A DNA stretch of 16,266 nt from Pseudomonadota bacterium (GCA_021823875.1 JAKAMD010000033.1:1-16266); one strand, 5' to 3'; positions 1 to 6,525 are shown, counted from the first letter of the stretch. The notes: a model not told the origin generated them from the letters alone. A program made the numbers and translations.

Positions 1-603
1 ATATACGTGCGGGTGCTTCACCAGCACGTCGGTCAGCGCCTTCAATTCGTCGCGCGTATAGGCGGCGCCGGTCGGATTCGACGGCGAGTTCAAGAGGAAC
101 CACTTGGTCTTCGGCGTGATCGCCTTTTCCAGCTGCTCGGGCTTCATCTTGAAGCCGTTTTCCATGCTGCAGACGACGCTCACGGGCGTGCCGCCCGCAA
201 TCAGAACCATGTCGGGATAGCTCACCCAGTAAGGCGCCGGGATGATGACCTCATCGCCCGGGTTCAGGGTACACATGAAGGCGTTGTAGAGCACCTGCTT
301 GCCGCCAGCGCCGACATTGATCTGCGAGGGCTTGTAGGTGAGCCCGTTCTCGCGCTGGAACTTCTTGCAGACCGCCTCCTTGAGCTCGGCCATGCCATCG
401 ACCTGGGTATACTTGGAGGCGCGGCCCTCGCGGATCGCCTTGATGGCGGCTTCCTTGATGTTGTCCGGCGTGTCGAAATCGGGCTCGCCGGCGCCGAGTC
501 CGATGACGTTGCGGCCGGCCGCTTTGAGCGCGCGCGCCTTGTCAGTGACGGCGATGGTCGGCGACGGCTTGATGCGCTTGAGATGATCCGCGAGCAAAGC
601 CAT
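1..603 (-). CDS. aatA: Aspartate/aromatic aminotransferase, class I PLP-dependent (partial, 3' end outside window)
   Basis: The frame runs off the left edge, so only the first 201 codons of a roughly 400-residue enzyme are visible. It is a PLP-dependent aminotransferase that moves an amino group between aspartate (or aromatic amino acids) and 2-oxoglutarate in the cytosol. Visible family marks are LGAGEPDFDTP near residue 35, the SKYTQVDGM segment, the VGAGGKQVLYNA cofactor loop, PYWVSYPDM with the cofactor-stacking Trp at about residue 126, and NSPSNPTG with the conserved Asn at about 176. The PLP lysine lies beyond the window. The start is an ATG with GGAG six bases upstream (610-613). This is the subgroup common in Rhizobiales (aatA) rather than the E. 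coli AspC type. The next gene is divergent, so promoters for both lie in 604-754. A prephenate aminotransferase role is also possible. Confidence 0.92.
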   Translation of the reverse strand, partial: MALLADHLKRIKPSPTIAVTDKARALKAAGRNVIGLGAGEPDFDTPDNIKEAAIKAIREGRASKYTQVDGMAELKEAVCKKFQRENGLTYKPSQINVGAGGKQVLYNAFMCTLNPGDEVIIPAPYWVSYPDMVLIAGGTPVSVVCSMENGFKMKPEQLEKAITPKTKWFLLNSPSNPTGAAYTRDELKALTDVLVKHPHVY

Positions 604-754
604 TGAATTCTCCGATTCATTGAGGCACCGGCCTGGTGCGGCCGTGTGGTACCGATCTGGCGTTTCGACAGCAAGTCGCAAAGAATGATGGATCGATCAA
701 GGCCATTGATAGGGCCTAACCGACCCTTAAGGCTGCCCTGCTAGACCGCCCTGC

Positions 755-2110
755 ATGGCTTCCTGGCATGATACCCTGCGCTCCGGCGCCTGGCTCACCC
801 GCGAACGCGTGCGACTGGTGGCCCTGGCGGTGCTGGCCGCCTCGCTGATCGGCGCCGGGTTCCTGATCGCCACCTCGAACGGCCTCAATGACCGCCTCGG
901 CCGCCCGCTCGGCACCGACTTCTCCAATGTCTATGCCGCCGGCAGCTATGTGCTCACGGGCGAGGCCACGGCACCCTTCGACCCGGCCCGCCAATACGCC
1001 CGCGAGCAGGCGATCTTCGGGACCAAGACCCAGTTCTATGGCTGGCACTATCCGCCCTTCTTCCTCGGCCTGGCGGCGGCGCTGGCGCTGATGCCCTACC
1101 CGCTGGCGCTGGCGGTCTGGCAGGGCGTGACGCTGCTGCTCTACCTCCTGGCGATCCGGGCGATCTTGTCCGCTCCGCCCTCCCCGGCAGGGGGAGGATC
1201 GCGCGCCACAGGAGCGCGGGACGAGGTGAGCCGTGCCGAAAATGATTTGCCCCCAGCCGGCGGGTTCCCCTCGCCGACCTTTCCCCTCCAAGGAGAGGTA
1301 AAGAGGTGGTGGTTGCTGCTCGCTCTCGCCTATCCAGCGGTGTTCATCAATCTGGGCCACGGCCATAACGGCTTTCTCACCGCCGCCCTGATCGGGGCCG
1401 CGCTCGTTCAATTGAACAGCCGGCCGTGGCTGGCCGGTATCCTGATCGGCCTGCTCGCTTACAAGCCACAGTTCGGCCTGCTGATCCCGCTGGTGCTGGC
1501 GGTGAGCGGCAATTGGCGCACCTTCGCGTCCGCCACTCTCACCGTGCTAGTGCTGGCGCTCGCGGTCACGCTCGCCTTCGGTCCCGATGTGTGGACCGCC
1601 TTCCTGGCCTCCACCCATTTCACGCGCACGGTCGTGCTCGAGCAAGGCGGCACCGGCTGGTACAAGATCCAGAGCGTGTTCTCGGTGGTGCGCATGTGGG
1701 GCGGCGGCATCGACCTCGCTTATGCGGTGCAGGGTGCCGTCACGCTCGGCGTCGCCGCGGCGCTCGCCTGGCTCTGGCGCAGCCGCGCTTCGTTCGCGCT
1801 CAAGACCGCCGCGCTCCTGATCGGCTGCGTGCTGGCGACGCCTTACAGCCTCGACTACGACCTGATGCTGATTGCCCCGGCCATCGCCTTCCTCGCCGCC
1901 GACGGCATCAAACGCGGCTTCGCGCCGTGGGAAAAGTCGCTGCTGGCGCTGTTGTGGATCGTGCCGCTGTTCGCGCGCGAGATCGCCGAGGCGACACTGA
2001 TCCCGCTGGCGGTGCCGAGCATGCTGCTGGCCTTCGGCTATTTGTTGCACCGCGCCATGCGGGAAACCGGCAGCGCGCACGCCGCAGCTGTCCTACACTC
2101 CGCACCATAG
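755..2110 (+). CDS. GT87/DUF2029 family polytopic membrane glycosyltransferase with in-frame repeat insertion
   Basis: The product has 451 residues and many hydrophobic segments, the first at about 20-40. It matches the GT87 (DUF2029) pattern: an N-terminal helix, then a loop with GTDFSNVY (Asp55) and YPPFF (99-103), and near the C-terminus a DYDL motif (367-370) before further helices. Members are polyprenyl-phosphate-mannose-dependent mannosyltransferases of the inner membrane; the substrate here cannot be told. About 44 residues (141-184) are Pro/Gly/Arg-rich, hydrophilic and unrelated to the family. They are encoded by a palindromic repeat that lies in frame between two membrane segments. 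Without them the protein would be about 407 residues, close to the usual family length. The ATG at 755 lacks a clear Shine-Dalgarno, so the start is less certain than the frame. It stands alone, divergent from aatA. Confidence 0.8.
   Translation: MASWHDTLRSGAWLTRERVRLVALAVLAASLIGAGFLIATSNGLNDRLGRPLGTDFSNVYAAGSYVLTGEATAPFDPARQYAREQAIFGTKTQFYGWHYPPFFLGLAAALALMPYPLALAVWQGVTLLLYLLAIRAILSAPPSPAGGGSRATGARDEVSRAENDLPPAGGFPSPTFPLQGEVKRWWLLLALAYPAVFINLGHGHNGFLTAALIGAALVQLNSRPWLAGILIGLLAYKPQFGLLIPLVLAVSGNWRTFASATLTVLVLALAVTLAFGPDVWTAFLASTHFTRTVVLEQGGTGWYKIQSVFSVVRMWGGGIDLAYAVQGAVTLGVAAALAWLWRSRASFALKTAALLIGCVLATPYSLDYDLMLIAPAIAFLAADGIKRGFAPWEKSLLALLWIVPLFAREIAEATLIPLAVPSMLLAFGYLLHRAMRETGSAHAAAVLHSAP
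1173..1307 (+). repeat. GC-rich palindromic repeat element inserted in frame in the GT87 gene
   Basis: About 135 bases begin with the hairpin CCTCCCC (1179-1185) / GGGGAGG (1191-1197). They end with a second hairpin, CCCCTCC (1283-1289) / GGAGAGG (1292-1298), which has one mismatch. The segment encodes a Pro/Gly/Arg-rich stretch flanked on both sides by membrane-helix sequence. The length is a multiple of three and there is no internal stop, so the host frame is kept. Short repeats with this CCTCCCC/GGGGAGG look recur between and within genes in Bradyrhizobium-like genomes. Assigning it to such a family is from memory; the boundaries are approximate. Confidence 0.7.
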
Positions 2111-2178
2111 CGGCGATTCACCCGGCTCACGTAATCACCGGACTTGCCGCGTTTGATGCAACGCCAGCGGGGCCGCGC

Positions 2179-2183
2179 GGAGA
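2179..2183 (+). promoter_or_regulatory. Ribosome binding site of the GST gene
   Basis: GGAGA sits eight bases before the ATG at 2192. It supports that start over the in-frame TTG at 2144, which would add 16 residues with no family similarity. Confidence 0.65.
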
Positions 2184-2191
2184 CCGACGGA

Positions 2192-2824
2192 ATGTACACG
2201 CTCTATTCGATGCAACGTTCCGGCAACAGCTACAAGGTCCGCCTGGCGCTGGCCCGGCTCGGTATTCCCTACAGACTGGTCGAAGTCGATATTCTCAAAG
2301 GCGAGAGCCGCACGCCCGAATTCCTCGCCAAGAATCCGAGCGGCCAGGTGCCGCTGCTTGAGGTCGCCCCCAACCGCTACCTCGCCGAGTCGAACGCCAT
2401 TCTCTGGTACGTCGCCGGCGGCAGCACGCTGGCGCCGGAGGATCGCTTTGCGCGCGCGGAGGCGCTGCAATGGATGTTCTTCGAGCAGCACAGCCTGGAG
2501 CCCAATATCGGTGCCGCCTATTTCTGGCTGGCGCTCGTCAAGGGCGGACGCGAGTTGCAACGCCACACGCTCGATGACTGGATGGAGAAGGGCTATGGCG
2601 CGCTCGGCGTTATGGAGATGCATCTCGCGCATAACCGCTTCGCCATCGGCGAGCATTACACTGTCGCCGACATCGCGCTCTATGCCTACACGCATCTCGC
2701 CGAGCGATGCGACTTCGATCTCACACGCTATCCGGCGACCCGCGCCTGGCTTGAACGCGTGGCCGCCGAGCCCGGCCATGTGCCGATCCATTGGCAGCCG
2801 GAGCCGCAGCGCGCAGCGGAATGA
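2192..2824 (+). CDS. Glutathione S-transferase family protein
   Basis: The 210-residue product has the two-domain GST layout. The thioredoxin-like N-terminal domain (about 1-75) carries MYTLYSMQRSGNSYKVRLAL, where Ser10 or Ser13 could be the catalytic residue. It also has the cis-proline motif QVPLLE (52-57) and the glutathione-binding Glu-Ser pair (66-67, AESNAI). The helical C-terminal domain includes the N-capping segment YTVADIALYAY near 155-165. Family members conjugate or reduce electrophiles with glutathione in the cytosol; the substrate cannot be read from sequence. The gene follows the GT87 gene by 81 bases on the same strand, and nothing suggests a shared function. It is convergent with the binding-protein gene downstream. 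Confidence 0.9.
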   Translation: MYTLYSMQRSGNSYKVRLALARLGIPYRLVEVDILKGESRTPEFLAKNPSGQVPLLEVAPNRYLAESNAILWYVAGGSTLAPEDRFARAEALQWMFFEQHSLEPNIGAAYFWLALVKGGRELQRHTLDDWMEKGYGALGVMEMHLAHNRFAIGEHYTVADIALYAYTHLAERCDFDLTRYPATRAWLERVAAEPGHVPIHWQPEPQRAAE

Positions 2825-2846
2825 AAGCCTGCTCGGCTTTGCCAAG

Positions 2847-2899
2847 CGAGTCGGTCGCACACGCCGATCGTCATGGTCTCGGCGCGGCGAACCGACTCG
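2847..2899. repeat. Nested inverted repeat between convergent genes (possible bidirectional terminator)
   Basis: CGAGTCGGT (2847-2855) pairs with ACCGACTCG (2891-2899). Inside it, CGCCGA (2862-2867) pairs with TCGGCG (2879-2884). It lies in the 96-base gap between the convergent GST and binding-protein genes. There is no T-run on either side, so rho-independent termination is not established. It may simply be a palindromic intergenic repeat. Confidence 0.5.
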
Positions 2900-2920
2900 A
2901 TTGAGCGACGGTGCCCGCGC

Positions 2921-3898
2921 CTATTTAACCGAAATATGGGCGCGCTTGACCACGTTCGCCCATTTCGCAATCTCGGCTTTAACGTACGGCTCGATATCGG
3001 CCAGCGGCATATCCATCGGCACGCCGGCATCGGCGAGGATGCGCTGCTTTACGGCCGGGGCAGCCACCGCTTTCCGCACTTGCGCATAGATCTTTTCCAC
3101 GATCGGCCGGGGCGTCTTCTTGGGCGCCCATAGACCGAACCAGACGTAGTTTTGGTAGCCCGGCACGCCGGCTTCGGCGACAGTCGGCACGTTGGGCAAC
3201 AAGGGCGAGCGTTCATTGCCGGTGACCGCCAAGGGCCGCACTGTGCCGGCTTTGATCTGCCCCAGCGCGCTCGCCAGATTGTCGAAGAAAACCGGCGTGC
3301 GGCCCGCGATCACGTCGGTATAAGCCGCCGAGGCGCCGCGATAAGGGACGTGCGTGAGATTGGCGCCGCTCATCAGCTTGAACAACTCGCCCGATAGATG
3401 TTGCCCGGTCCCGATGCCGGCGGAGGCGAAGTTGATCTCGCCCGGCTTTGCTTTCGCCAAAGCGATGAGCTCCTTGACCGATTGCGCGGGGAAATTTTTG
3501 CTCACCACGAGCACGAAGGGGAATTCCGCCATCATTCCCACCGGGGTAAAGTCCCGGACCGGATCATAGGCAAGCTTTTTGAACAGGCTCGGGTTGACCG
3601 CCATGTTCGCGGTCAGACCGGCGAGCAGCGTGTAACCATCAGGCGAGGCATGAGCGGCGGCAGCACTGCCGACCACCGTGCCAGCGCCAGGCCGGTTTTC
3701 GATGACGACCGGCTGCTTGAGCTGTTCGGACAACTGATGGCCGACGATACGGGTGATGATGTCGGTTCCACCGCCGGGCGGCTGCGGCACGATGATGGTA
3801 ATCGGGCGCGCGGGAAATTCCTGCGCGAACAGAGCGCTCGACGCCAGGCTGGTCACGAACGCGACGGCCAAAGCCGCCGCATGAAAACGGCTGAACAC
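2921..3898 (-). CDS. Bug/TctC-family tripartite tricarboxylate transporter substrate-binding protein
   Basis: The product has 325 residues, the usual Bug-family length. An N-terminal signal peptide (about 1-25, ending SSALFA before QEFP) sends it to the periplasm. The family signature follows: PARPITIIVPQPPGGGTD (about 29-46), ENRPGAG, DGYTLL, YDPVRDFTPVG, FASAGIGTGQHL and HVPYRG. Bug proteins bind small carboxylates or related ligands for TctAB-type transporters or as sensors; the ligand is unknown here. No tctA or tctB gene is present in the window, which is common for the many orphan Bug genes in Proteobacteria. The frame is open 31 codons further upstream, but the GTG at 3898 has AGGAGAG seven bases before it and places the signal peptide at the N-terminus, so it is the chosen start. 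Confidence 0.93.
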   Translation of the reverse strand: MFSRFHAAALAVAFVTSLASSALFAQEFPARPITIIVPQPPGGGTDIITRIVGHQLSEQLKQPVVIENRPGAGTVVGSAAAAHASPDGYTLLAGLTANMAVNPSLFKKLAYDPVRDFTPVGMMAEFPFVLVVSKNFPAQSVKELIALAKAKPGEINFASAGIGTGQHLSGELFKLMSGANLTHVPYRGASAAYTDVIAGRTPVFFDNLASALGQIKAGTVRPLAVTGNERSPLLPNVPTVAEAGVPGYQNYVWFGLWAPKKTPRPIVEKIYAQVRKAVAAPAVKQRILADAGVPMDMPLADIEPYVKAEIAKWANVVKRAHISVK

Positions 3899-3905
3899 GG
3901 ATTTT

Positions 3906-3912
3906 CTCTCCT
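3906..3912 (-). promoter_or_regulatory. Ribosome binding site deciding the GTG start of the Bug protein
   Basis: On the minus strand AGGAGAG lies seven bases before GTG at 3898-3896. The spacing is good and it selects this rare start over the longer frame beginning at 3991. Confidence 0.75.
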
Positions 3913-4227
3913 GCGTTTCACTTCCCAAGCGGCGAACCTTTCGCGGTGCCGGCAGCCAGTTCAGAGAACGAAGCTGCCGGAAAGATGCCACGCGGCACGC
4001 CTGCCAGATTTTTCGAAGAGCGTTGTGCTAGCAGATTAAACGATCCCTGCGAAGGCGCTGGTGGCCGAACGCAATCGTTTAGGGCGAGCAATGAACAATT
4101 TGGCGGTCCGCAACGGCCGAAATAAACAAGTCATAAACACCAAACGGTTGCGATAGCCTGTCGCTTTGCGCCTCACACAGTCGAAGCGGAAGAGCCCGTC
4201 AATGTCGCCGCCGACACTGACGACGAC

Positions 4228-4431
4228 ATGAACGCATTCATGACTCCGTTTTCATCGATGGCGGCGATCCGCGATTGCGAAGAGGCTTCGACGGGCGCCG
4301 TCGATTCGACCGCGCCAAGCGCCGTCACGGGTCGCGTTCGGTCAAATCTCTTTCTGGTCAGGACCGCAATGGGAGTGCCGCTGATCGATACGCGCGACCG
4401 CAGCGATGTGCTTGCGCCAATCGAAAAATAG
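4228..4431 (+). CDS. Doubtful small ORF, hypothetical 67-residue protein
   Basis: This is an open frame of 67 codons from ATG to TAG; the frame stays open upstream to a TAA at 4123. The predicted peptide (starting MNAFMTPFSSMAAIRD, ending VLAPIEK) resembles nothing I recognise. By hand count about two thirds of codons end in G or C, lower than the neighbouring genes but not random-looking. No Shine-Dalgarno precedes the ATG. The start codon sits in an inverted repeat (CATGAA and TTCATG, 4227-4242). The stop codon touches a GC-rich hairpin. The opposite strand is also open over much of the region, so coding status is uncertain. Confidence 0.25.
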   Translation: MNAFMTPFSSMAAIRDCEEASTGAVDSTAPSAVTGRVRSNLFLVRTAMGVPLIDTRDRSDVLAPIEK

Positions 4432-4448
4432 CCCCGCGCGAGCGGGGC
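4431..4448 (-). terminator. Strong intrinsic-terminator hairpin, T-run on the minus strand
   Basis: GCCCCGC (4431-4437), loop GCGA, GCGGGGC (4442-4448) is a perfect 7-bp stem. Read on the minus strand it is followed by TATTTTTC, the layout of a rho-independent terminator for leftward transcription. No convincing minus-strand gene lies to its right before the plus-strand GNAT gene. It either ends an unannotated RNA or serves weakly as a terminator for the small plus-strand ORF. Confidence 0.6.
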
Positions 4449-4523
4449 CAAGGCTTATGACCAGTAAGGCTAGAAGCACCTTGCCACAGCATTCATCAAG
4501 ATCGCCTTTATTCAATCGCTATG

Positions 4524-4536
4524 ACTTGAATCAAGT
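4524..4536. repeat. Short perfect palindrome, possible operator
   Basis: ACTTGA-A-TCAAGT is a 6-1-6 dyad inside the low-GC gap, about 300 bases before the GNAT start. It has the size of a transcription-factor site, but no promoter next to it can be identified. It may be chance. Confidence 0.2.
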
Positions 4537-4834
4537 TCTTCCCGCCACCGATCCGATCCTCTCGACGAAGTCCATCGATGCCGGTAAGAAACCGCAGCCT
4601 GTCGCGAATACCGCACACCAACATACCGGGGTCTGACGCCGGCGATCGGCTCGATTGCCGATAGCACAGGCTATGTCGGATAACCGGCGACCAAGTATCG
4701 TTCCTGTCCTGACACTTTCGACCAGCCTTCGACAGGCAAAGTCGGTCGCTCAGAAGCACCGAAATGCGCTATATCGCCAGCGCGGCGGACGACCGCCTTC
4801 GACTGGCCCATCTCCCGCGGCGAACGAGTTCTCC

Positions 4835-5326
4835 ATGATCCGACAGGCAACGGCGGCCGATATCGAGCGCATCACCGCCATCTACAACGAAACGATCGCG
4901 GAAGGCGGATGGACCGGCGATCTCGATCCCCTGCCGATCGAAAACCGGCAAGCTTGGTTTCGTAATCACAACGCGCCCTATGCAGTCTTCGTCGCGGAGA
5001 TCGACGGCTTGGTGGCCGGCTATGTCGCGCTGTCTCCCTACCGCAACGGCCGCAAGGCGTTCAGCGGTACTTGCGAGATCAACTACTACCTTGCGCAGCG
5101 CTACCGCGGCCGCGGCATCGGCAAGGCCTTGATCGACCACGCCATCGAACACGCCGGCAAGGTTGGCTTTCATATGATGGTCGCAATCATCCTGGCCAGC
5201 AATCAGCGCAGCATCGATCTCCTCTTGCGACGCGGCTTCGCGGTTTCCGGGCGCTTGCCCGAGGCCGCCAGGATCGACGGGACCTACTGCGACCACGTCT
5301 ACCTGTCCCGCCGTCTCGCCATTTGA
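4835..5326 (+). CDS. GNAT family N-acetyltransferase, phosphinothricin acetyltransferase type
   Basis: The 163-residue product is the normal length for the Pat/Bar/YncA-like GNAT group. The N-terminus MIRQATAADIERITAIYNETI is typical of the group. Beta-strand 4 and the acetyl-CoA pyrophosphate loop are visible as YYLAQRYRGRGIGKALI, with RGRGIG at 91-96. The ASNQRSI segment (121-127) and the C-terminal GTYCDHVYLSRRL also fit. Relatives acetylate phosphinothricin, methionine sulfoximine or similar small amines in the cytosol; the native substrate here is unknown. The frame is open 60 codons further upstream, but that part is low-complexity, and the ATG at 4835 puts the conserved MIRxAT at the N-terminus. 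The Shine-Dalgarno is weak. An 8-bp hairpin overlaps the stop codon. Confidence 0.9.
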   Translation: MIRQATAADIERITAIYNETIAEGGWTGDLDPLPIENRQAWFRNHNAPYAVFVAEIDGLVAGYVALSPYRNGRKAFSGTCEINYYLAQRYRGRGIGKALIDHAIEHAGKVGFHMMVAIILASNQRSIDLLLRRGFAVSGRLPEAARIDGTYCDHVYLSRRLAI

Positions 5327-5345
5327 AACCGGTTGGCCCGGTTTC
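5325..5345 (+). terminator. Hairpin overlapping the GNAT stop codon
   Basis: GAAACCGG (5325-5332), a five-base loop and CCGGTTTC (5338-5345) form a perfect 8-bp stem starting inside the TGA. No T-run follows, so it could protect the mRNA 3' end rather than terminate transcription on its own. Confidence 0.4.
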
Positions 5346-5477
5346 CGGTCCGCGCGGCGCTTGTCACGAAATCGCCGTCGTTCGTCACCGGCTGCGCCGC
5401 AAAGGCGCCGAAACGCCGCCCGTTTCGCTCCGGATCATGGCGTTATCGCAACAAGTGATTCGTTCTTGAGACGCGTC

Positions 5478-5756
5478 ATGCGCAAACCTTTGGAAAGCAC
5501 CGGCTTCCGGGCCCCGTCCCGCCATCCGCTCGGCCGCGAGCGGCGCGCCGCCATGCTCGCCCAGTTTCTCGCCACCCTGGCGCTCGCACTCTCCACCGTG
5601 GTCGCTGCCACCGTGCTGACCGTCGGCATCGCGCGGGCGAGCGCCGTCGATGGCGTGATCGGCCACGAGAGTAGCCTGTTCAGCGTTGCCCTGCTGCTCG
5701 GCCTGATCTTCATCGGCATCGGCGGCCTGACCGGCCGGCCCCGCAAACAACGCTGA
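5478..5756 (+). CDS. Hypothetical small two-span membrane protein
   Basis: The 92-residue product has a basic N-terminus (Arg/Lys-rich residues 1-24), a hydrophobic segment at about 28-52, a short loop, a second hydrophobic segment at about 66-84 rich in Leu/Ile/Gly, and a basic tail ending PRKQR. The charge pattern suggests both ends in the cytoplasm. I do not recognise the family. The ATG at 5478 is chosen because upstream sequence in the frame looks non-coding; an ATG at 5553 would still keep both membrane segments. No good Shine-Dalgarno is visible. It follows the GNAT gene by 151 bases and is convergent with the DUF486 gene. The high GC at third positions and the clean membrane topology argue that it is real. 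Confidence 0.55.
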   Translation: MRKPLESTGFRAPSRHPLGRERRAAMLAQFLATLALALSTVVAATVLTVGIARASAVDGVIGHESSLFSVALLLGLIFIGIGGLTGRPRKQR

Positions 5757-5822
5757 CCGCGCCTGATCCGGCGGCGGCCGCATCGCGATGGCGCATGCGC
5801 GGCTGCCCGGACGAGGTGCCCC

Positions 5823-6173
5823 TCACCACTTGTGAAAGACGAAGAAGGCGCCGGCCGCAATCATCGCGAAGCCGACGCCCTGGTTCCAAGTCAGCGGCTG
5901 CTTGAGATAGACGTAGGAAAAAACGGCGAACACCACAAAGGTGATCACCTCCTGCATGGTCTTGAGCTGGGCGGCTGAATAGACCGCATTGCCATAGCGG
6001 TTGGCCGGCACCGCCAGGCAATATTCGATCAGCGCCAGCGCCCAGCTGAACAGAATGACGCTGAAAATCGGCACCTGCTTATAGCGCAAGTGCCAGTACC
6101 AGGCGGTGGTCATGAACACGTTGGAACCCAGCAGCAGGAAGACCGGCAGCAGATAGGGTGACAGGGCGCGCAT
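5823..6173 (-). CDS. DUF486 family protein (putative DMT-superfamily membrane protein)
   Basis: The 116-residue product has four predicted membrane helices (about 5-24, 36-55, 73-91 and 97-114), the standard layout and length of DUF486. Family-typical segments are the N-terminal LLLGSNVFMTTAWYWHL, WALALIEYCLAVPANRYG, SAAQLKTMQEVITFVVFAVFSYVYL and the Lys-Trp terminus. DUF486 is regarded as a small relative of the drug/metabolite transporter superfamily; no substrate is established. The frame is open 41 codons further upstream, but the ATG at 6173 with GAGAG just before it gives the family start. It is transcribed alone, away from the 6174-6525 gap. Confidence 0.9.
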   Translation of the reverse strand: MRALSPYLLPVFLLLGSNVFMTTAWYWHLRYKQVPIFSVILFSWALALIEYCLAVPANRYGNAVYSAAQLKTMQEVITFVVFAVFSYVYLKQPLTWNQGVGFAMIAAGAFFVFHKW

Positions 6174-6299
6174 GGAACTCTCGGGGCAGGGCCGGCGGTA
6201 CCGGCGAATGAGGCGGGTGTGTAGCGGCAAATGAGGATCGCTGGGTAGCGGTATCGCGCTGTCGGCATCCAAAAACCCGCCCCCTGTCACCGGCACGTC

Positions 6300-6405
6300 A
6301 CAACGGTCCGCTATGAAGCCCGTGTTTGTAGAGCGTTGCGTTTGCGTTTAGGCCCTCGCGGTCCCGACGCGGCTGACCCTGCTCTCCCGGGACCGCGATT
6401 TTCTT
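6300..6405 (+). ncRNA. Candidate small transcript ending in an intrinsic terminator
   Basis: A strong plus-strand terminator needs a transcript, and none of the recognised genes supplies one: DUF486 is on the other strand and the nearest upstream plus gene ends at 5756. A short RNA starting somewhere in 6200-6310 and ending near 6405 is inferred. It would include a mini-ORF of 12 codons (6313-6351, MKPVFVERCVCV). The promoter was not identified, so the 5' end is a guess. No Rfam family is recognised. Confidence 0.3.
6356..6405 (+). terminator. Intrinsic terminator on the plus strand
   Basis: TCGCGGTCCCG (6356-6366) pairs perfectly with CGGGACCGCGA (6388-6398) across a 21-base loop and is followed by TTTTCTT and, a few bases on, TTTTT. 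The long GC-rich stem and the T-run on one side only mark it as a plus-strand terminator. Confidence 0.65.
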
Positions 6406-6449
6406 GCGGGTTTTTCACTTTCGTCTCCAAACAACGCCGTCAAAGCAAA

Positions 6450-6473
6450 GAGGCGCACCGGATAGTGCGCCTC
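6450..6473 (-). terminator. Intrinsic terminator of the large secreted-protein gene
   Basis: GAGGCGCAC (6450-6458), six-base loop, GTGCGCCTC (6465-6473) is a perfect 9-bp stem. On the minus strand it is followed by TTTGCTTTG. It lies about 50 bases beyond the stop codon of the gene that ends at 6526. Confidence 0.75.
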
Positions 6474-6525
6474 CCGCCGTGTGGCCGCGCCGCGCAGCAA
6501 TGCCCACTGCGCGACGCTTGAGTTA

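Larger units (their letters stand above)
3899..4834. other. Gene-poor, lower-GC intergenic region
   Basis: In these 936 bases I recognise no gene. Base composition by eye is near 50% GC in 4450-4650, well below the flanking genes. The region should hold the Bug-gene promoter on the left and the GNAT-gene promoter on the right. It contains one doubtful ORF (4228-4431), a strong hairpin followed by a T-run on the minus strand (4431-4448), and a 13-base palindrome ACTTGAATCAAGT (4524-4536). No tRNA, transposase remnant or CRISPR array was seen. Confidence 0.6.
6174..6525. other. Intergenic region with two opposed terminators and an orphan plus-strand mini-ORF
   Basis: These 352 bases separate the DUF486 start from the 3' end of the large secreted-protein gene. 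The left part must hold the DUF486 promoter on the minus strand. The right part has a plus-strand terminator (6356-6405) and a minus-strand terminator (6450-6473). Between DUF486 and the plus-strand terminator lies a 12-codon ORF (6313-6351). No plus-strand gene exists for which this could be a leader within the next 3 kb. Confidence 0.6.

Noticed and set aside
1426..2361. Plus-strand open frame overlapping the GT87 and GST genes
   Set aside because: It crosses the boundary of two real genes in a different frame and has shadow-type composition.
2135..2860. Minus-strand open frame opposite the GST gene
   Set aside because: No motifs, and it lies fully antisense to a clear GST.
4457..4636. Plus-strand 59-codon open frame in the low-GC gap
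   Set aside because: Short, AT-richer, without conserved features or a convincing ribosome site; indistinguishable from chance.
4655..4834. Upstream extension of the GNAT gene
   Set aside because: Open frame only; the sequence is non-conserved in type and the family N-terminus MIRxAT starts at 4835.
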